Numbered from the stretch's first letter, positions 1 to 8,664 are shown. The stretch: DNA of 24,825 nucleotides from Streptomyces sp. MUM 178J (GCF_022414575.1 NZ_JADWYQ010000065.1:1-24825), one strand, 5' to 3'. Notes: generated from the letters alone by a model not told the origin. Numbers and translations are program-made.

Positions 1-328
1 GGGCGGAGTCGTGCTCCGCCGACGCGGCGGGCGGCTCGGGGGCGGCGGGGCGGGCGCGGCCGCTCCAGGCGGCGTCGGCCAGCTCCCACAGGGCGAGCAG
101 CCGCCCGGCCGGGACCCCGGCGACCGCGCACAGCGCCTCGACCGCCTGTCGCGGCACCGGCTTTCTGCCGTTGACATAGCGCTCCCAGGAGGACTTGCTG
201 TACGGGGTGCGCGCGGCCAGTTCGGCAAGGCTCAGCCCCGCCGCCTCCCGCAGCGCACGCAGTTCGGCGGCGAGCCGTTCGCACTCCGCGGCCGGCGGGA
301 GGTCCCCGCTGCCGCGGCTATCGGGCAC
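1..328 (-). CDS. XRE-family helix-turn-helix regulator, truncated by window edge
   Basis: The first 109 codons are present; the 3' part lies outside the window. A GTG at 328 is chosen because GGGAGAG lies 7 nt upstream and the reading frame shows strong G/C third-position bias. Residues about 14-80 form an XRE-type HTH domain (LREAAGLSLAELAARTPYSK, then SSWERYVNGRKPVPRQAVE), closely resembling the HTH of the upstream gene. After that comes Ala/Pro-rich sequence, as in the linker of its neighbour. It overlaps the preceding gene by 11 nt, so the two are probably co-transcribed and translationally coupled. It is likely a DNA-binding regulator; whether it also carries a membrane anchor and outer domain cannot be seen. 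The paralogy suggests a tandem duplication. Confidence 0.8.
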   Translation of the reverse strand, partial: MPDSRGSGDLPPAAECERLAAELRALREAAGLSLAELAARTPYSKSSWERYVNGRKPVPRQAVEALCAVAGVPAGRLLALWELADAAWSGRARPAAPEPPAASAEHDSA

Positions 329-1289
329 GGCGTAGCTCTCCCAGGGTGTCGGGGCCGACGATGCCGTCCTGGACCAGCTCGCGGGCCGCCTGGAAGCGCT
401 TCGCGGCGGTCTCCGTACTCGGGCCGTACAGACCGTCGACATCGCCCGGGTCGAACCCGTGCCGCTTGAGCAGGCACTGGGCCTCGACGACGTCCCAGCC
501 GCTGCCGTTGAGGGCGAGAATCGTGTCCTGGACCAGGCTGTGGCCCGCGTACAGCTTGCCGTCCTTCTCCCCCGGCTCGCACTCGTACGTCTCCCCCTGG
601 CGGTACACGAACAACTCCTGTTGGCTGTTGCCCCCCTTGCCGGCCGACGTACCGTCCTCGCCCGCCGACGCGGTGAGGAAGCCTCCCGCGAAGGCCAGGG
701 CCGCCAGGACGGCGGCGGCGGCGGCGAGAGCAGCCGCCAGGGGAACGGTCCGCCGGACGCGGGGCTCTGGGCCCTCGCCCGACGGCGGCAGTCCGGACTC
801 CTGCAGCTCCGCCGTGCCGTTCTCGGCCCCGACCTCCGAGACACCGAAGTCCCCCGTTGCGTCCAGGGGAGATCCCGGGCCCGAGACCGTCGCGGAGGGG
901 GATCCTGACGAGGTCCCCGACGCGGCCCCCGACGCGGCCCCCGACGGCCGCGCGGCGCCGGGGAAGGAGTCCGACGGGGGCTCGGTCGCCGGCAACCCGC
1001 CCCCCGCCGGGCGCACCGCCCTCGACGCCTTCGCCTGCTCCGCCACCTCGTGCAGCACGAGCAGCCGGGTCGGCTCCGTACCGCAGATCCGCGCCAGTTC
1101 CTCGACGGCGCCGCGCGGCACCGGCTTCTTCCCGTTGAGATAGCGCTCCCACGACGAGCGGCTGTAGCTGGTCTTGCCCGCGAGAGCGGCGAGGCTCAGA
1201 CCGCTGTGATCCTTCAGTCTGCGTAACTGGACGACCAGTTGCCGCTCATGGTCGTCGAGTGCCGCCGGCAGTTCTTTCCATCGGGCCAT
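318..1289 (-). CDS. Membrane-anchored XRE regulator with extracytoplasmic peptidoglycan-binding-like domain
   Basis: This is a 323-residue protein. Residues about 18-82 are an XRE HTH (LSLAALAGKTSYSRSSWERY). Residues 90-178 are a Ser/Gly/Pro-rich linker. Residues 181-206 are one hydrophobic helix preceded by RVRR, which predicts the HTH inside and the C-terminus outside. Residues about 262-320 resemble a PG_binding_1 domain (DVDGLYGPSTETAAKRFQ, then DGIVGPDTLGEL). Two cysteines, C237 and C272, flank a YAGH motif and could pair outside the cell. The divergent secreted gene carries the same C-YAGH-EAQC arrangement. I infer a one-component transmembrane regulator that could read cell-wall state or a soluble ligand. 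Its target is unknown; the divergent gene and the following XRE gene are the first candidates. Confidence 0.85.
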   Translation of the reverse strand: MARWKELPAALDDHERQLVVQLRRLKDHSGLSLAALAGKTSYSRSSWERYLNGKKPVPRGAVEELARICGTEPTRLLVLHEVAEQAKASRAVRPAGGGLPATEPPSDSFPGAARPSGAASGAASGTSSGSPSATVSGPGSPLDATGDFGVSEVGAENGTAELQESGLPPSGEGPEPRVRRTVPLAAALAAAAAVLAALAFAGGFLTASAGEDGTSAGKGGNSQQELFVYRQGETYECEPGEKDGKLYAGHSLVQDTILALNGSGWDVVEAQCLLKRHGFDPGDVDGLYGPSTETAAKRFQAARELVQDGIVGPDTLGELRRAR

Positions 1290-1561
1290 ATGAATCCCCC
1301 CTCCCTCTGCGTCTCTCCCCCATCAGATCGCCCTTCGGGAGGGCAGTTCCACCCTCTTCTCGTTGATGGCGTGTTCCGGCCAGATGCCGGCGTCCCACGG
1401 CAGTCTTTCGAGCGCTCGCATCCCAGCAGCTCAGAGCTTGGGACGTCCCATAGGGGCCCATTCCGTCGACTTTCCTGGACCGCGGCGGAGTTGGCGCAGC
1501 AGAGTCGTTCCCGAACCGATGCCGGGCAGGGGCCCGGCGCACTCACAGGGGGATGAAACCA

Positions 1562-1978
1562 GTGAACGTACACAGGCATCTCGCACTGGCGACGGCCGCT
1601 GCCGCTCTCGGCGGCGGTCTCGCCCTCGCCCCGGCGGCACAGGCGAGCACGGCCCAGACGGCTCAGGAGAGCGGCGCAGCGGCCTACTCGTGTCATATGA
1701 CGAAGAAGAACGGCCGTTGGTACGCGGGCCACTACAGCGGCAACACCGTCACCCCCGCGGCCGGCAGGGTGACCTCGGCGGGCATCGAGGCGCAGTGCAT
1801 CCTCAAGCACGTCTGGAAGCAGAGCATCGCGGTGGACGGCTACTTCGGGCCCAAGTCCCGGGCCGCGTTCAAGCCCGTGCAGCGGAGCGCGAACAGCGTC
1901 TGCAACGCGAAGCTCGTGGTCGACGGGCTGCCCGGCCCGAAGTCGTGGCCGTATCTGCGGCACACCGGCTGCCCGTGA
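1562..1978 (+). CDS. Secreted peptidoglycan-binding-like protein
   Basis: GTG at 1562 is preferred: AGGGGG lies 9 nt upstream. The in-frame ATG at 1553 directly abuts that ribosome site, so it is less likely. The 138-residue product begins with a typical Sec signal peptide (VNVHRHLALATAAAALGGG, cleavage near AQA-ST). The mature part has four cysteines and a PG_binding_1-like core (VDGYFGPKSRAAF, then VDGLPGPKSW). The Cys-10-YAGH-EAQC spacing is identical to that in the outer domain of the divergently transcribed XRE membrane protein: 35 residues separate the first two cysteines in both. The helix usually reading AF-x-x-FQR is here AFKPVQR. It is likely an exported wall-associated protein, possibly a decoy, ligand or effector of the neighbouring regulator; that role is inference. 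Confidence 0.85.
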   Translation: MNVHRHLALATAAAALGGGLALAPAAQASTAQTAQESGAAAYSCHMTKKNGRWYAGHYSGNTVTPAAGRVTSAGIEAQCILKHVWKQSIAVDGYFGPKSRAAFKPVQRSANSVCNAKLVVDGLPGPKSWPYLRHTGCP

Positions 1979-2017
1979 GCCCTCGCGGTCACGATGAGTC
2001 CGATGGCCAGCGACTGG

Positions 2018-2062
2018 TGGCCGTGATGGCCGATGGCCGGTGGCCGTGATGGCCGATGGCCG
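2018..2062. repeat. Tandem 23-bp duplication
   Basis: The unit beginning TGGCCGTGATGGCCGATGG occupies 2018-2040 and is repeated with one terminal difference at 2041-2062. It lies between two convergent genes and has no coding signal. The repeat itself is built from shorter GATGGCC elements, which suggests slippage. Confidence 0.8.
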
Positions 2063-2096
2063 TTGACTGACGGCTGACCACTGCCGTCGGGGATGC

Positions 2097-2130
2097 GCGG
2101 CCCGGCCTCTACGGGGGGAGGTCGGGCCGC
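2097..2130 (-). terminator. Hairpin terminator for icd (possibly bidirectional)
   Basis: A 13-bp stem (GCGGCCCGGCCTC with GAGGTCGGGCCGC, one G-T wobble) encloses an 8-nt loop. It sits 11 nt beyond the icd stop. No U-tract follows, which is usual for Streptomyces. The plus-strand secreted gene ends upstream, so it could also stop transcription from that side. Confidence 0.8.
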
Positions 2131-2140
2131 CGCCGTCGTG

Positions 2141-3364
2141 TCAGCCGACCGAGGCCGTCTGCTTCTGCAGACGGCCGTCGAGCGCGTCCAGGAACTGCTC
2201 GGTCGTGAGCCACGGCTGGTCGCGCCCGATCAGGACCGCCAGGTCCTTGGTCATCTGGCCGTTCTCGACGGTGTCCACGCACACCTGCTCCAGTGTCCGC
2301 GCGAAGTGCGTGACATCAGGTGTGCCGTCCAGCTCTCCCCGGTGGGCGAGACCGCGCGTCCAGGCGAAGATCGACGCGATGGGGTTGGTCGACGTCGACC
2401 TGCCCTGCTGGCGCCTGCGGTAGTGGCGGGTGACGGTGCCGTGCGCGGCCTCCGCCTCGACCGTCCTGCCGTCGGGCGACATCAGGACCGACGTCATCAG
2501 GCCGAGGGAGCCGAAGCCCTGGGCCACGATGTCGGACTGCACGTCCCCGTCGTAGTTCTTGCACGCCCAGACGTAGCCGCCCTCCCACTTCAGCGCGGAG
2601 GCCACCATGTCGTCGATCAGCCGGTGCTCGTACGTCAGCCCCTTGGCGTCGAAGCCGGCCTTGAACTCGGTGTCGAAGACCTCCTGGAAGAGGTCCTTGA
2701 AGCGGCCGTCGTACTTCTTCAGGACCGTGTTCTTGGTCGACATGTACACCGGGTACTCCCGCGCCAGCCCGTAGCGGAACGACGCACGGGCGAAGTCGCG
2801 GATCGACTCGTCGAGGTTGTACATGGACAGCGCCACGCCCGCGCCGGGGAACTCGTACACCTCCAGCTCCACGGGCTCCGAGCCGTCCTTCGGGGTGAAG
2901 GTCATGGTGAGAGTGCCCTCCCCGGGGACCTTCAGATCGGTGGCGCGGTACTGGTCGCCGAAGGCGTGGCGGCCGACGACGATCGGCTTGGTCCAGCCGG
3001 GGACGAGCCGCGGGACGTTCTCCATGATGATCGGCTCGCGGAAGATCACCCCGCCGAGGATGTTGCGGATGGTGCCGTTGGGCGAGCGGTACATCGCCTT
3101 GAGGCCGAACTCCTCGACCCGCGCCTCGTCCGGTGTGATCGTGGCGCACTTGACCCCGACCCCGTGCTTCCTGATGGCGTGCGCGGCGTCGATCGTCACC
3201 TGGTCGCCGGTGGCGTCGCGGTGCTCGATGCCGAGGTCGTAGTACTCCAGCTCGATGTCGAGGTACGGCAGGATCAGCCGGTCCTTGATGAACTGCCAGA
3301 TGATGCGGGTCATTTCGTCGCCGTCGAGCTCGACGACGGGGTTGGCTACCTTGATCTTGGGCAT
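2141..3364 (-). CDS. icd: NADP-dependent isocitrate dehydrogenase, eukaryote-like homodimeric type
   Basis: The enzyme oxidatively decarboxylates isocitrate to 2-oxoglutarate, making NADPH in the TCA cycle. The 407-residue length and sequence match the homodimeric IDH subfamily typified by cytosolic/mitochondrial eukaryotic enzymes, not the roughly 740-residue monomeric enzyme known from several Streptomyces. Visible substrate residues are [10 protein letters not shown] (S94, R100), R109 and R132. Catalytic K211 sits in [17 protein letters not shown], and metal-binding Asp residues in [10 protein letters not shown] (D274, D278). The NADP-binding segment is [12 protein letters not shown] (H308, R313, H314). 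ATG at 3364 gives the canonical N-terminus [10 protein letters not shown]. The 116-nt gap from the upstream DUF3017 gene contains an inverted repeat, suggesting its own promoter. Confidence 0.97.
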   Translation of the reverse strand: MPKIKVANPVVELDGDEMTRIIWQFIKDRLILPYLDIELEYYDLGIEHRDATGDQVTIDAAHAIRKHGVGVKCATITPDEARVEEFGLKAMYRSPNGTIRNILGGVIFREPIIMENVPRLVPGWTKPIVVGRHAFGDQYRATDLKVPGEGTLTMTFTPKDGSEPVELEVYEFPGAGVALSMYNLDESIRDFARASFRYGLAREYPVYMSTKNTVLKKYDGRFKDLFQEVFDTEFKAGFDAKGLTYEHRLIDDMVASALKWEGGYVWACKNYDGDVQSDIVAQGFGSLGLMTSVLMSPDGRTVEAEAAHGTVTRHYRRRQQGRSTSTNPIASIFAWTRGLAHRGELDGTPDVTHFARTLEQVCVDTVENGQMTKDLAVLIGRDQPWLTTEQFLDALDGRLQKQTASVG

Positions 3365-3399
3365 CAGGCGGTACGTCCCTCTCGCGCGACTCGGCGATT

Positions 3400-3417
3400 T
3401 ATCTCGTCGTCAAGATA
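3400..3417. promoter_or_regulatory. Imperfect 18-bp inverted repeat upstream of icd (candidate operator)
   Basis: TATCTCGTCGTCAAGATA is symmetric at 14 of 18 positions, with perfect TATCT and AGATA arms. It lies 36-53 nt upstream of the icd ATG. On the coding strand a TTGACG is embedded in it, so a bound protein could overlap a -35 region. I do not know the cognate regulator. Confidence 0.45.
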
Positions 3418-3480
3418 CTCGCCGTCGTGATGTCTCGCCGCCACTGCCGCGCCGCGCCGCCGGGGCGGGATTCCCGCGGG

Positions 3481-4263
3481 CTACCGGACGGTGAAGTGGA
3501 CCGCGTCCTCCAGGAAGGGGACGTCCAGCCACGGCTTCGGCTGGGTCACCAGGGCGAGCAGCACGATCAAGGTGCCCAGTAGGCCGTACGTCACCATGTC
3601 GGTGAACCGGGACCGCACCGCCAGCATGCCCACGGAGGGCACGACACGGCGCATGACGGCCCCGCCGATCAGTGCGCCGCCGATCAGGATCGTGCCGATG
3701 CGGAACGAGTCGGCGAAGGCGTCGACACCGACGACCACCAGGCCTACGCCGACGAGCAGAAGCACGGTGAGCAGCGGCCACTGCCGCGCGGGCGCGGGCG
3801 CGTCCCCCGGCGCGGCGCGTCCGCCGCCCTCGGGGCGGGCGGTGTCGGTGGTGACGGCGGGGAACCTCCGGGAGCCCTTCTTCATGGGGCGTTCGGACGC
3901 ATGGCCCATGGCAGCGGCGGAGGACGACACCTCCGCCTCCGGGCCCGCAGAGTCAGCGGCGGGGCGTGCGGACGAGGTCTCCGCGGCAGGCCGTCCCGTG
4001 GGCCCGCCCTGCGATTCGGCCTCCCCGGCGCGGTCGTGCGGGGGGACCGACGTCACTGTCCCGGCCGCCGCCGCAGGTCCCGCAGGGGACGGCTCTTCTG
4101 CGGACCCGCCGCCGGGCGGCGTCGCCGAGCCGGCCCGCCCGTCGCCGCCGGGCGAGTCATCAGCCGGGCCCGCAGAGGCCGGCGACCCGGCCGACGTCGC
4201 CGACGGGTCGCCGGAGGGCTCCGGCTCGTCGTCTGCCCGGCCGCTGTTCGCAGATACGCCCAT
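3481..4263 (-). CDS. DUF3017 membrane protein with long disordered N-terminus
   Basis: The C-terminal roughly 100 residues contain three hydrophobic segments: QWPLLTVLLLVGVGLVVVGV, FRIGTILIGGALIGGAVM and YGLLGTLIVLLALVT. This is the DUF3017 arrangement that I recall next to folD in actinomycetes; no biochemical function is known to me. Residues 1-125 are Ser/Pro/Gly/Ala/Glu-rich and probably disordered. The start at 4263 is the farthest upstream. An internal ATG at 3885 (MKKGSRRF) would give a compact 134-residue protein and may be the true start, because the preceding segment has low complexity. The gene starts 18 nt after folD ends, so the two are likely one transcript. Confidence 0.85.
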   Translation of the reverse strand: MGVSANSGRADDEPEPSGDPSATSAGSPASAGPADDSPGGDGRAGSATPPGGGSAEEPSPAGPAAAAGTVTSVPPHDRAGEAESQGGPTGRPAAETSSARPAADSAGPEAEVSSSAAAMGHASERPMKKGSRRFPAVTTDTARPEGGGRAAPGDAPAPARQWPLLTVLLLVGVGLVVVGVDAFADSFRIGTILIGGALIGGAVMRRVVPSVGMLAVRSRFTDMVTYGLLGTLIVLLALVTQPKPWLDVPFLEDAVHFTVR

Positions 4264-4281
4264 GGGGTCGGCCCCTTCGCT

Positions 4282-5145
4282 TCAGTCCGCTGCGGCGACG
4301 GCGCGCTCCGCCGCCTCGACGACGTTCACCAGCAGCATGGCGCGGGTCATCGGGCCGACGCCGCCCGGGTTGGGGGCGACCCAGCCGGCCACCTCCGCGA
4401 CGCCCGGGTGGACATCGCCGACGATCTTGCCGCTCTCGTCGCGGCTGACGCCGACGTCGAGGATCGCCGCGCCGGGCTTGACGTCCTCCGGCTTGATCAG
4501 GTGCGGCACGCCCGCGGCGGCGACGATGATGTCCGCCTGCCGCAGCTGCGCGGCCAGGTCGCGCGTACCCGTGTGGCACTGCGTGACGGTCGCGTTCTCG
4601 GTCCGGCGCGTCAGCAGCAGCGGCATCGGGCGGCCGATGGTGACACCGCGGCCCACGACGACCACATGCGCACCGGCGATCTCCACGCCGTGGCGGCGCA
4701 GCAGATGCACGATGCCCGCCGGGGTGCACGGCAGCGGGCCGGTCTCGTTCAGCACGAGCCTGCCGAGGTTCATCGGGTGGAGCCCGTCGGCGTCCTTGGC
4801 CGGGTCCATCAGCTCCAGCACCCGGTTGGCGTTGATGCCCTTGGGGAGCGGGAGTTGCACGATGTAGCCGGTGCAGGCAGGGTCCTCGTTGAGCTCCCGC
4901 ACGACCGCCTCGATCTCTTCCTGCGTGGCGGTGGCGGGCAGTTCACGCTGGATGGACGCGATGCCCACCTGTGCGCAGTCGCGGTGCTTTCCCGCGACGT
5001 ACTTCTGGCTGCCGACGTCGTCCCCGACGAGCAGGGTCCCCAGCCCGGGCGTCACGCCCTGGGTCTTGAGGGCCGCCACGCGGGCGGTCAGGTCGGACTT
5101 GATCGCGGCTGCGGTGGCCTTGCCATCGAGAGTCTGGGCAGTCAT
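4282..5145 (-). CDS. folD: Bifunctional methylenetetrahydrofolate dehydrogenase / methenyltetrahydrofolate cyclohydrolase
   Basis: FolD interconverts 5,10-methylene-, 5,10-methenyl- and 10-formyl-tetrahydrofolate, supplying the formyl donor for the purine enzymes PurN and PurH encoded nearby. The 287-residue length is normal. The active-site motif runs from SQKYVAGK (Y49, K53). Next come [11 protein letters not shown] and the conserved D119 in [10 protein letters not shown]. The Rossmann dinucleotide site is [12 protein letters not shown] (often GRS in relatives; Gly here). The C-terminal signature is TPGGVGP-like, [16 protein letters not shown] at 5145 gives the standard N-terminus. The gene leads a probable folD-DUF3017 transcript, and a palindrome at 5251-5267 lies about 105 nt upstream. 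Confidence 0.97.
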   Translation of the reverse strand: MTAQTLDGKATAAAIKSDLTARVAALKTQGVTPGLGTLLVGDDVGSQKYVAGKHRDCAQVGIASIQRELPATATQEEIEAVVRELNEDPACTGYIVQLPLPKGINANRVLELMDPAKDADGLHPMNLGRLVLNETGPLPCTPAGIVHLLRRHGVEIAGAHVVVVGRGVTIGRPMPLLLTRRTENATVTQCHTGTRDLAAQLRQADIIVAAAGVPHLIKPEDVKPGAAILDVGVSRDESGKIVGDVHPGVAEVAGWVAPNPGGVGPMTRAMLLVNVVEAAERAVAAAD

Positions 5146-5250
5146 GGGCCCATCCTCCCGGATGACCCGGCCTCTGTTCCAATCGCGTCCGATCGCACCG
5201 GCTCACGGGATGCGCACATCCCAGCGGCCCTGGCCACGCAGGGTTGCACT

Positions 5251-5267
5251 TGCACAACTCCTGTGCA
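5251..5267. promoter_or_regulatory. 17-bp palindrome between folD and a divergent membrane gene
   Basis: TGCACA-N5-TGTGCA is a perfect 6-bp inverted repeat. The left arm overlaps a direct repeat TTGCACTTGCAC (5244-5255). The site lies in the 265-bp divergent gap, about 105 nt from folD and 145 nt from the plus-strand gene. Such spacing fits a dimeric repressor or activator; none is identified. A TTGACT on the minus strand nearby (5291-5286) may be a -35 element for folD. Confidence 0.35.
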
Positions 5268-5410
5268 TACCGACTGGACAAAAAGTCAACGTTACGACCA
5301 CGATGAGCCGCGCAGTACCGCGGCAGTGCTGGGGGGCAGATCGCGAAGATTGTGGAAGTTCCTCCGCTCGGACCGCGTCGTCCCCGCACTTTCAACGGAG
5401 GAAACACGCC

Positions 5411-5947
5411 ATGAGTTTCGGCGACCCGAACAACCCCTACGGCCAGCCCCAGGGCCAGCCGGGCTACGGCTACCCGCAGGCCCCGCCGGTCCAGCCGGGC
5501 TACGGCTACCCCGCCGGCCCGACCGAGATGCCGGGCGGCGTCAAGGCCGCGCGCGTGATGCTCTTCATCATCGGCGGCTTCCAGGTGCTCGGCGCCGCGC
5601 TCTTCGCGTTCACCGGCGCGGCCATCAGCGCGGCCAAGGACGACCCGACACTCAGGGACGACGTCCAGTTCCAGCAGCTCGCCGACTACTCGGCCGGCGC
5701 CATCTACGCCATCGCGTTCATCGTCCTGCTGTGGGGCGTGCTCGCGATCTTCCTGGGCGCGAAGTTCGGCAGCGGCGGCAACGGCATCCGCATCACCGCG
5801 ATGGTCTTCGGCATCATCACGGCGATCCTGGGCATCTACCCGTTCGTCATCGTGGGCCTGGTGCACACCGTGCTCGCCATCCTGATCGCCGTCTTCGTCG
5901 GCAAGTCGGACGGCGGCGCCTGGTTCAACCGCCAGCGCGTCGCCTGA
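5411..5947 (+). CDS. Small four-helix membrane protein with Pro/Gly/Tyr-rich N-terminus
   Basis: The ATG at 5411 has a good ribosome site, GGAGG, 9 nt upstream. The 178-residue product begins with a Gly/Pro/Tyr/Gln-rich cytoplasmic tail (PGYGYPQAPP, then PGYGYPAGPT). Four hydrophobic segments follow near residues 48-68, 96-118, 126-144 and 146-165, with charged loop KDDPTLRDD between the first two. This resembles small DUF4064-like or tetraspan proteins common in Streptomyces, many with GYGYP tails; I cannot assign a function. It is monocistronic, with a very strong terminator directly downstream. Confidence 0.85.
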   Translation: MSFGDPNNPYGQPQGQPGYGYPQAPPVQPGYGYPAGPTEMPGGVKAARVMLFIIGGFQVLGAALFAFTGAAISAAKDDPTLRDDVQFQQLADYSAGAIYAIAFIVLLWGVLAIFLGAKFGSGGNGIRITAMVFGIITAILGIYPFVIVGLVHTVLAILIAVFVGKSDGGAWFNRQRVA

Positions 5948-5965
5948 GCGAGCGCACCCACGTGC

Positions 5966-6003
5966 GAAGGCCGTAACGCGCCCCCGGGCGCGTTACGGCC
6001 TTC
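5966..6003 (+). terminator. Very strong hairpin terminator
   Basis: Two 18-nt arms, GAAGGCCGTAACGCGCCC and GGGCGCGTTACGGCCTTC, are perfectly complementary around a CC centre. It begins 18 nt after the stop of the small membrane gene. Confidence 0.9.
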
Positions 6004-6154
6004 GGCCGTTCTACCGGCGCATTCGAGCCACTCCGGCCTGGTCCCTGCCGGTCGACCACTCCGGTCCCCACCTCTGTACCTCTGTGCCGATTCCATCGTG
6101 CCGGGCGGCCGGTACCGGCCCCGGCATTCGGACGGCCGGAGCCGTCCGCACTCT

Positions 6155-6190
6155 CGCAGGCCCGCGGCATCGACAGTCCGCGGGCCTGCG
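6155..6190 (-). terminator. Hairpin terminator downstream of purH
   Basis: A perfect 13-bp stem (CGCAGGCCCGCGG with CCGCGGGCCTGCG) has a 10-nt loop and lies 16 nt past the purH stop. It marks the end of the purN-purH transcript. Confidence 0.88.
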
Positions 6191-6206
6191 GTTCGCCCTG
6201 TTCGCC

Positions 6207-7763
6207 TCAGTGGAAGAAGTGGCGCGTCCCCGTGAAGTACATCGTCACGCCCGCCTTCTTTGCCGCCTCCACCACCTGCTCGTCCCGCACCGAACCGCCC
6301 GGCTGGACGACCGCCCTGACGCCCGCCGCAGTGAGGATCTCCAGGCCGTCCGGGAAGGGGAAGAAGGCGTCGGAGGCCGCGTACGAGCCCTGAGATCGCT
6401 CCGTGCCCGCGCGCTCGACCGCGAGCTTCGCGGAGTCGACGCGGTTGACCTGGCCCATCCCGACGCCGACCGACGCGCCGTCCTTGGCGAGCAGGATGGC
6501 GTTGGACTTGACCGCGCGGCAGGCGCGCCAGGCGAAGGCAAGCTCCTTCAACTCGTCCGCGGCGAGCGCCTCGCCCGTCGCGAGCGTCCAGCCGGCCGGG
6601 TCGTCGCCGTCAGCCTGGAGGCGGTCGGCGGCCTGGAGCAGTGCACCGCCGTCGATCGCCTTGACCTCGACCGGGTCGGCGGGGGCATCCGGGCAGCGCA
6701 GCACCCGGATGTTCTTCTTGCGGGCCAGCGCCTCGACCGCGCCGTCCTCGTAATCCGGGGCCACGATGACCTCGGTGAAGATCTCGGCGACCTGCTCGGC
6801 CATCTCCTTGGAGACCGGGCGGTTGACGGCGATCACTCCGCCGAACGCGGAGAGCGGGTCGCAGGCGTGCGCCTTGCGGTGCGCCTGGGCGACGTCCGCG
6901 CCGATCGCGATCCCGCACGGGTTGGCGTGCTTGATGATCGCCACGCACGGCTCGTCGTGGTCGTACGCGGCACGGCGCGCGGCGTCGGTGTCCGTGTAGT
7001 TGTTGTACGACATCTCCTTGCCGTGCAGCTGCTCGGCCTGGGCGAGGCCGCCGCCGCGGCCGCCGACGTACAGCGCCGCGCCCTGGTGCGGATTCTCGCC
7101 GTATCGCAGCACGGCGGAGCGCTCGTACGTCGCGCCGAGGAAGTCGGGGAAGCCGCTGTCGTCGGCCGCCGCGTAGTCGTCGGCGAACCAGCCCGCCACC
7201 GCCACGTCGTACGCGGCGGTGTGCTGGAACGCCTCGGCGGCGAGCCGCTTGCGCGCCGCCAGGTCGAAGCCGCCCGACCGCGCGGCCTCCAGGACGTCGG
7301 CGTACCGCGCCGGGCTGGTCACCACGGCCACGGACGGATGGTTCTTGGCCGCGGCGCGGACCATCGACGGGCCGCCGATGTCGATCTGCTCCACACACTC
7401 GTCGGGCGTCGCGCCCGAGGCGACCGTCTCCCGGAACGGATAGAGGTTCACGACCACCAGCTCGAACGGCTCCACGCCCAGCTCTGCGAGCTGCCGCTGA
7501 TGGTCCTCGAGCCGCAGGTCGGCGAGGATGCCGGCGTGTACGCGCGGGTGGAGCGTCTTCACCCGGCCGTCCAGGCACTCGGGGAACCCGGTCAGGTCCT
7601 CGACCTTGGAGACCGGAACGCCGGCGGCAGCGATCTTGGCCGCGGTGGAGCCGGTGGAGACCAGTTCGACGCCGACTTCGTGCAGCCCGCGTGCGAGCTC
7701 CTCGAGACCGGTCTTGTCATAGACGCTGATCAACGCTCGACGGATGGGCTTATTCACCGACAT
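6207..7763 (-). CDS. purH: Bifunctional AICAR formyltransferase / IMP cyclohydrolase
   Basis: PurH carries out the last two steps of IMP synthesis: formylation of AICAR with 10-formyl-THF, then ring closure. I chose ATG 7763 ([20 protein letters not shown]) because it gives 518 residues, the usual size, and the added upstream residues are not PurH-like. Residues 1-200 are the MGS-like cyclohydrolase domain ([46 protein letters not shown]). The rest is the transformylase, with [18 protein letters not shown] and the catalytic KHANPCG (K278, H279). It ends with RHFFH as in the family. It overlaps the 3' end of purN by 14 nt, so translational coupling is likely, with AAAGG/GAAGGA just upstream inside purN. 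Confidence 0.97.
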   Translation of the reverse strand: MSVNKPIRRALISVYDKTGLEELARGLHEVGVELVSTGSTAAKIAAAGVPVSKVEDLTGFPECLDGRVKTLHPRVHAGILADLRLEDHQRQLAELGVEPFELVVVNLYPFRETVASGATPDECVEQIDIGGPSMVRAAAKNHPSVAVVTSPARYADVLEAARSGGFDLAARKRLAAEAFQHTAAYDVAVAGWFADDYAAADDSGFPDFLGATYERSAVLRYGENPHQGAALYVGGRGGGLAQAEQLHGKEMSYNNYTDTDAARRAAYDHDEPCVAIIKHANPCGIAIGADVAQAHRKAHACDPLSAFGGVIAVNRPVSKEMAEQVAEIFTEVIVAPDYEDGAVEALARKKNIRVLRCPDAPADPVEVKAIDGGALLQAADRLQADGDDPAGWTLATGEALAADELKELAFAWRACRAVKSNAILLAKDGASVGVGMGQVNRVDSAKLAVERAGTERSQGSYAASDAFFPFPDGLEILTAAGVRAVVQPGGSVRDEQVVEAAKKAGVTMYFTGTRHFFH

Positions 7764-8406
7764 GAACCTTTCGTCCTTCAATGCGGTAGCCGTGCCAGGC
7801 CAGACGCCGCACGACATCGACGAGCAGCCTTCGCTCGACTTCCTTGATCCGCTCATGGAGAGCGGCCGCACCGTCCGGCGTGTCCTCTTCCGTCACCTCG
7901 ACCGCGCCCTGCGCGATGATCGGGCCGGTGTCGACGCCGTCGTCGACGAAGTGGACGGTGCACCCGGTGATCTTCGCGCCGTAGGCGAGCGCGTCGCGCA
8001 CTCCGTGCGCACCGGGGAAGCTGGGCAGCAGGGCGGGGTGCGTATTGACGATGCGCCCGCCGAACCTCGCGAGGAACTCCTTCCCCACGATCTTCATAAA
8101 GCCGGCCGACACCACCAGATCGGGGTCGTACGCCGCCGTCGCCTCGGTGAGCGCGTGGTCCCACTCCTCGCGCGTGCGGTGGTCCTTGACCTTGCACACG
8201 AACGTGGGAAGCCCCGCCCGCTCGGCACGCTCCAGTCCGGCGATGCCGTCGCGGTCGGCGCCGACCGCCACGACACGTGCGCCGAACCCCTCCGGGTCGG
8301 CGTCGACGGCATCCAGCAGGGCCTGCAGATTGGTGCCGGAGCCGGAGACCAGGACGACGAGGCGTGCGGGCCGGCCGGGGCGGGCGAGGGGAGGCGGGGA
8401 GGCCAC
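7750..8406 (-). CDS. purN: Phosphoribosylglycinamide formyltransferase
   Basis: PurN transfers a formyl group from 10-formyl-THF to GAR, the third step of purine synthesis. GTG at 8406 gives 218 residues and places the first strand [13 protein letters not shown] near residue 16, as expected. ATG at 8508 would add 34 residues of unrelated sequence. The catalytic residues correspond to E. coli N106, H108 and D144: N121 and H123 in [10 protein letters not shown], and D159 in DDGVDTGPI. The C-terminus overlaps purH. The 258-bp divergent gap upstream should hold the promoter; I see a CATACAAA -10-like element on the minus strand near 8490 but no convincing -35. Confidence 0.95.
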   Translation of the reverse strand: MASPPPLARPGRPARLVVLVSGSGTNLQALLDAVDADPEGFGARVVAVGADRDGIAGLERAERAGLPTFVCKVKDHRTREEWDHALTEATAAYDPDLVVSAGFMKIVGKEFLARFGGRIVNTHPALLPSFPGAHGVRDALAYGAKITGCTVHFVDDGVDTGPIIAQGAVEVTEEDTPDGAAALHERIKEVERRLLVDVVRRLAWHGYRIEGRKVHVGE

Positions 8407-8664
8407 GGCGGGTCTCTTTCTCACGGGCTGCTGCACTGACGGACTGCTGTTCTGACGGGCGGCGCCGGCAGGCCGAGCCGGCTTTGTATGGTCGTACGAA
8501 CGAATCATGCCCTTCGATACGGGGAACCCTACGAAGGAGCCGACCGTCAGCAACGATACCGGCACCGACAACGGCCCCCGCGGGACGGGGGCGGAGCCGG
8601 GAGGTAGCGTCTGGGGACAGCACCCGTCCGCTGACGGGCACGACGAGGGGAAGACGTTCACCAG

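Noticed and set aside
2093..3430. A long plus-strand ORF opposite icd
   Set aside because: Antisense shadow created by G/C third-position bias; the opposite strand encodes an intact IDH.
5146..5410. Riboswitch or tRNA in the folD upstream gap
   Set aside because: No conserved tetrahydrofolate or purine aptamer features or cloverleaf could be recognised.
3901..5976. A 691-codon plus-strand ORF spanning three genes
   Set aside because: It crosses folD antisense and the small membrane gene in a wrong frame; composition is Arg/Gly-rich shadow.
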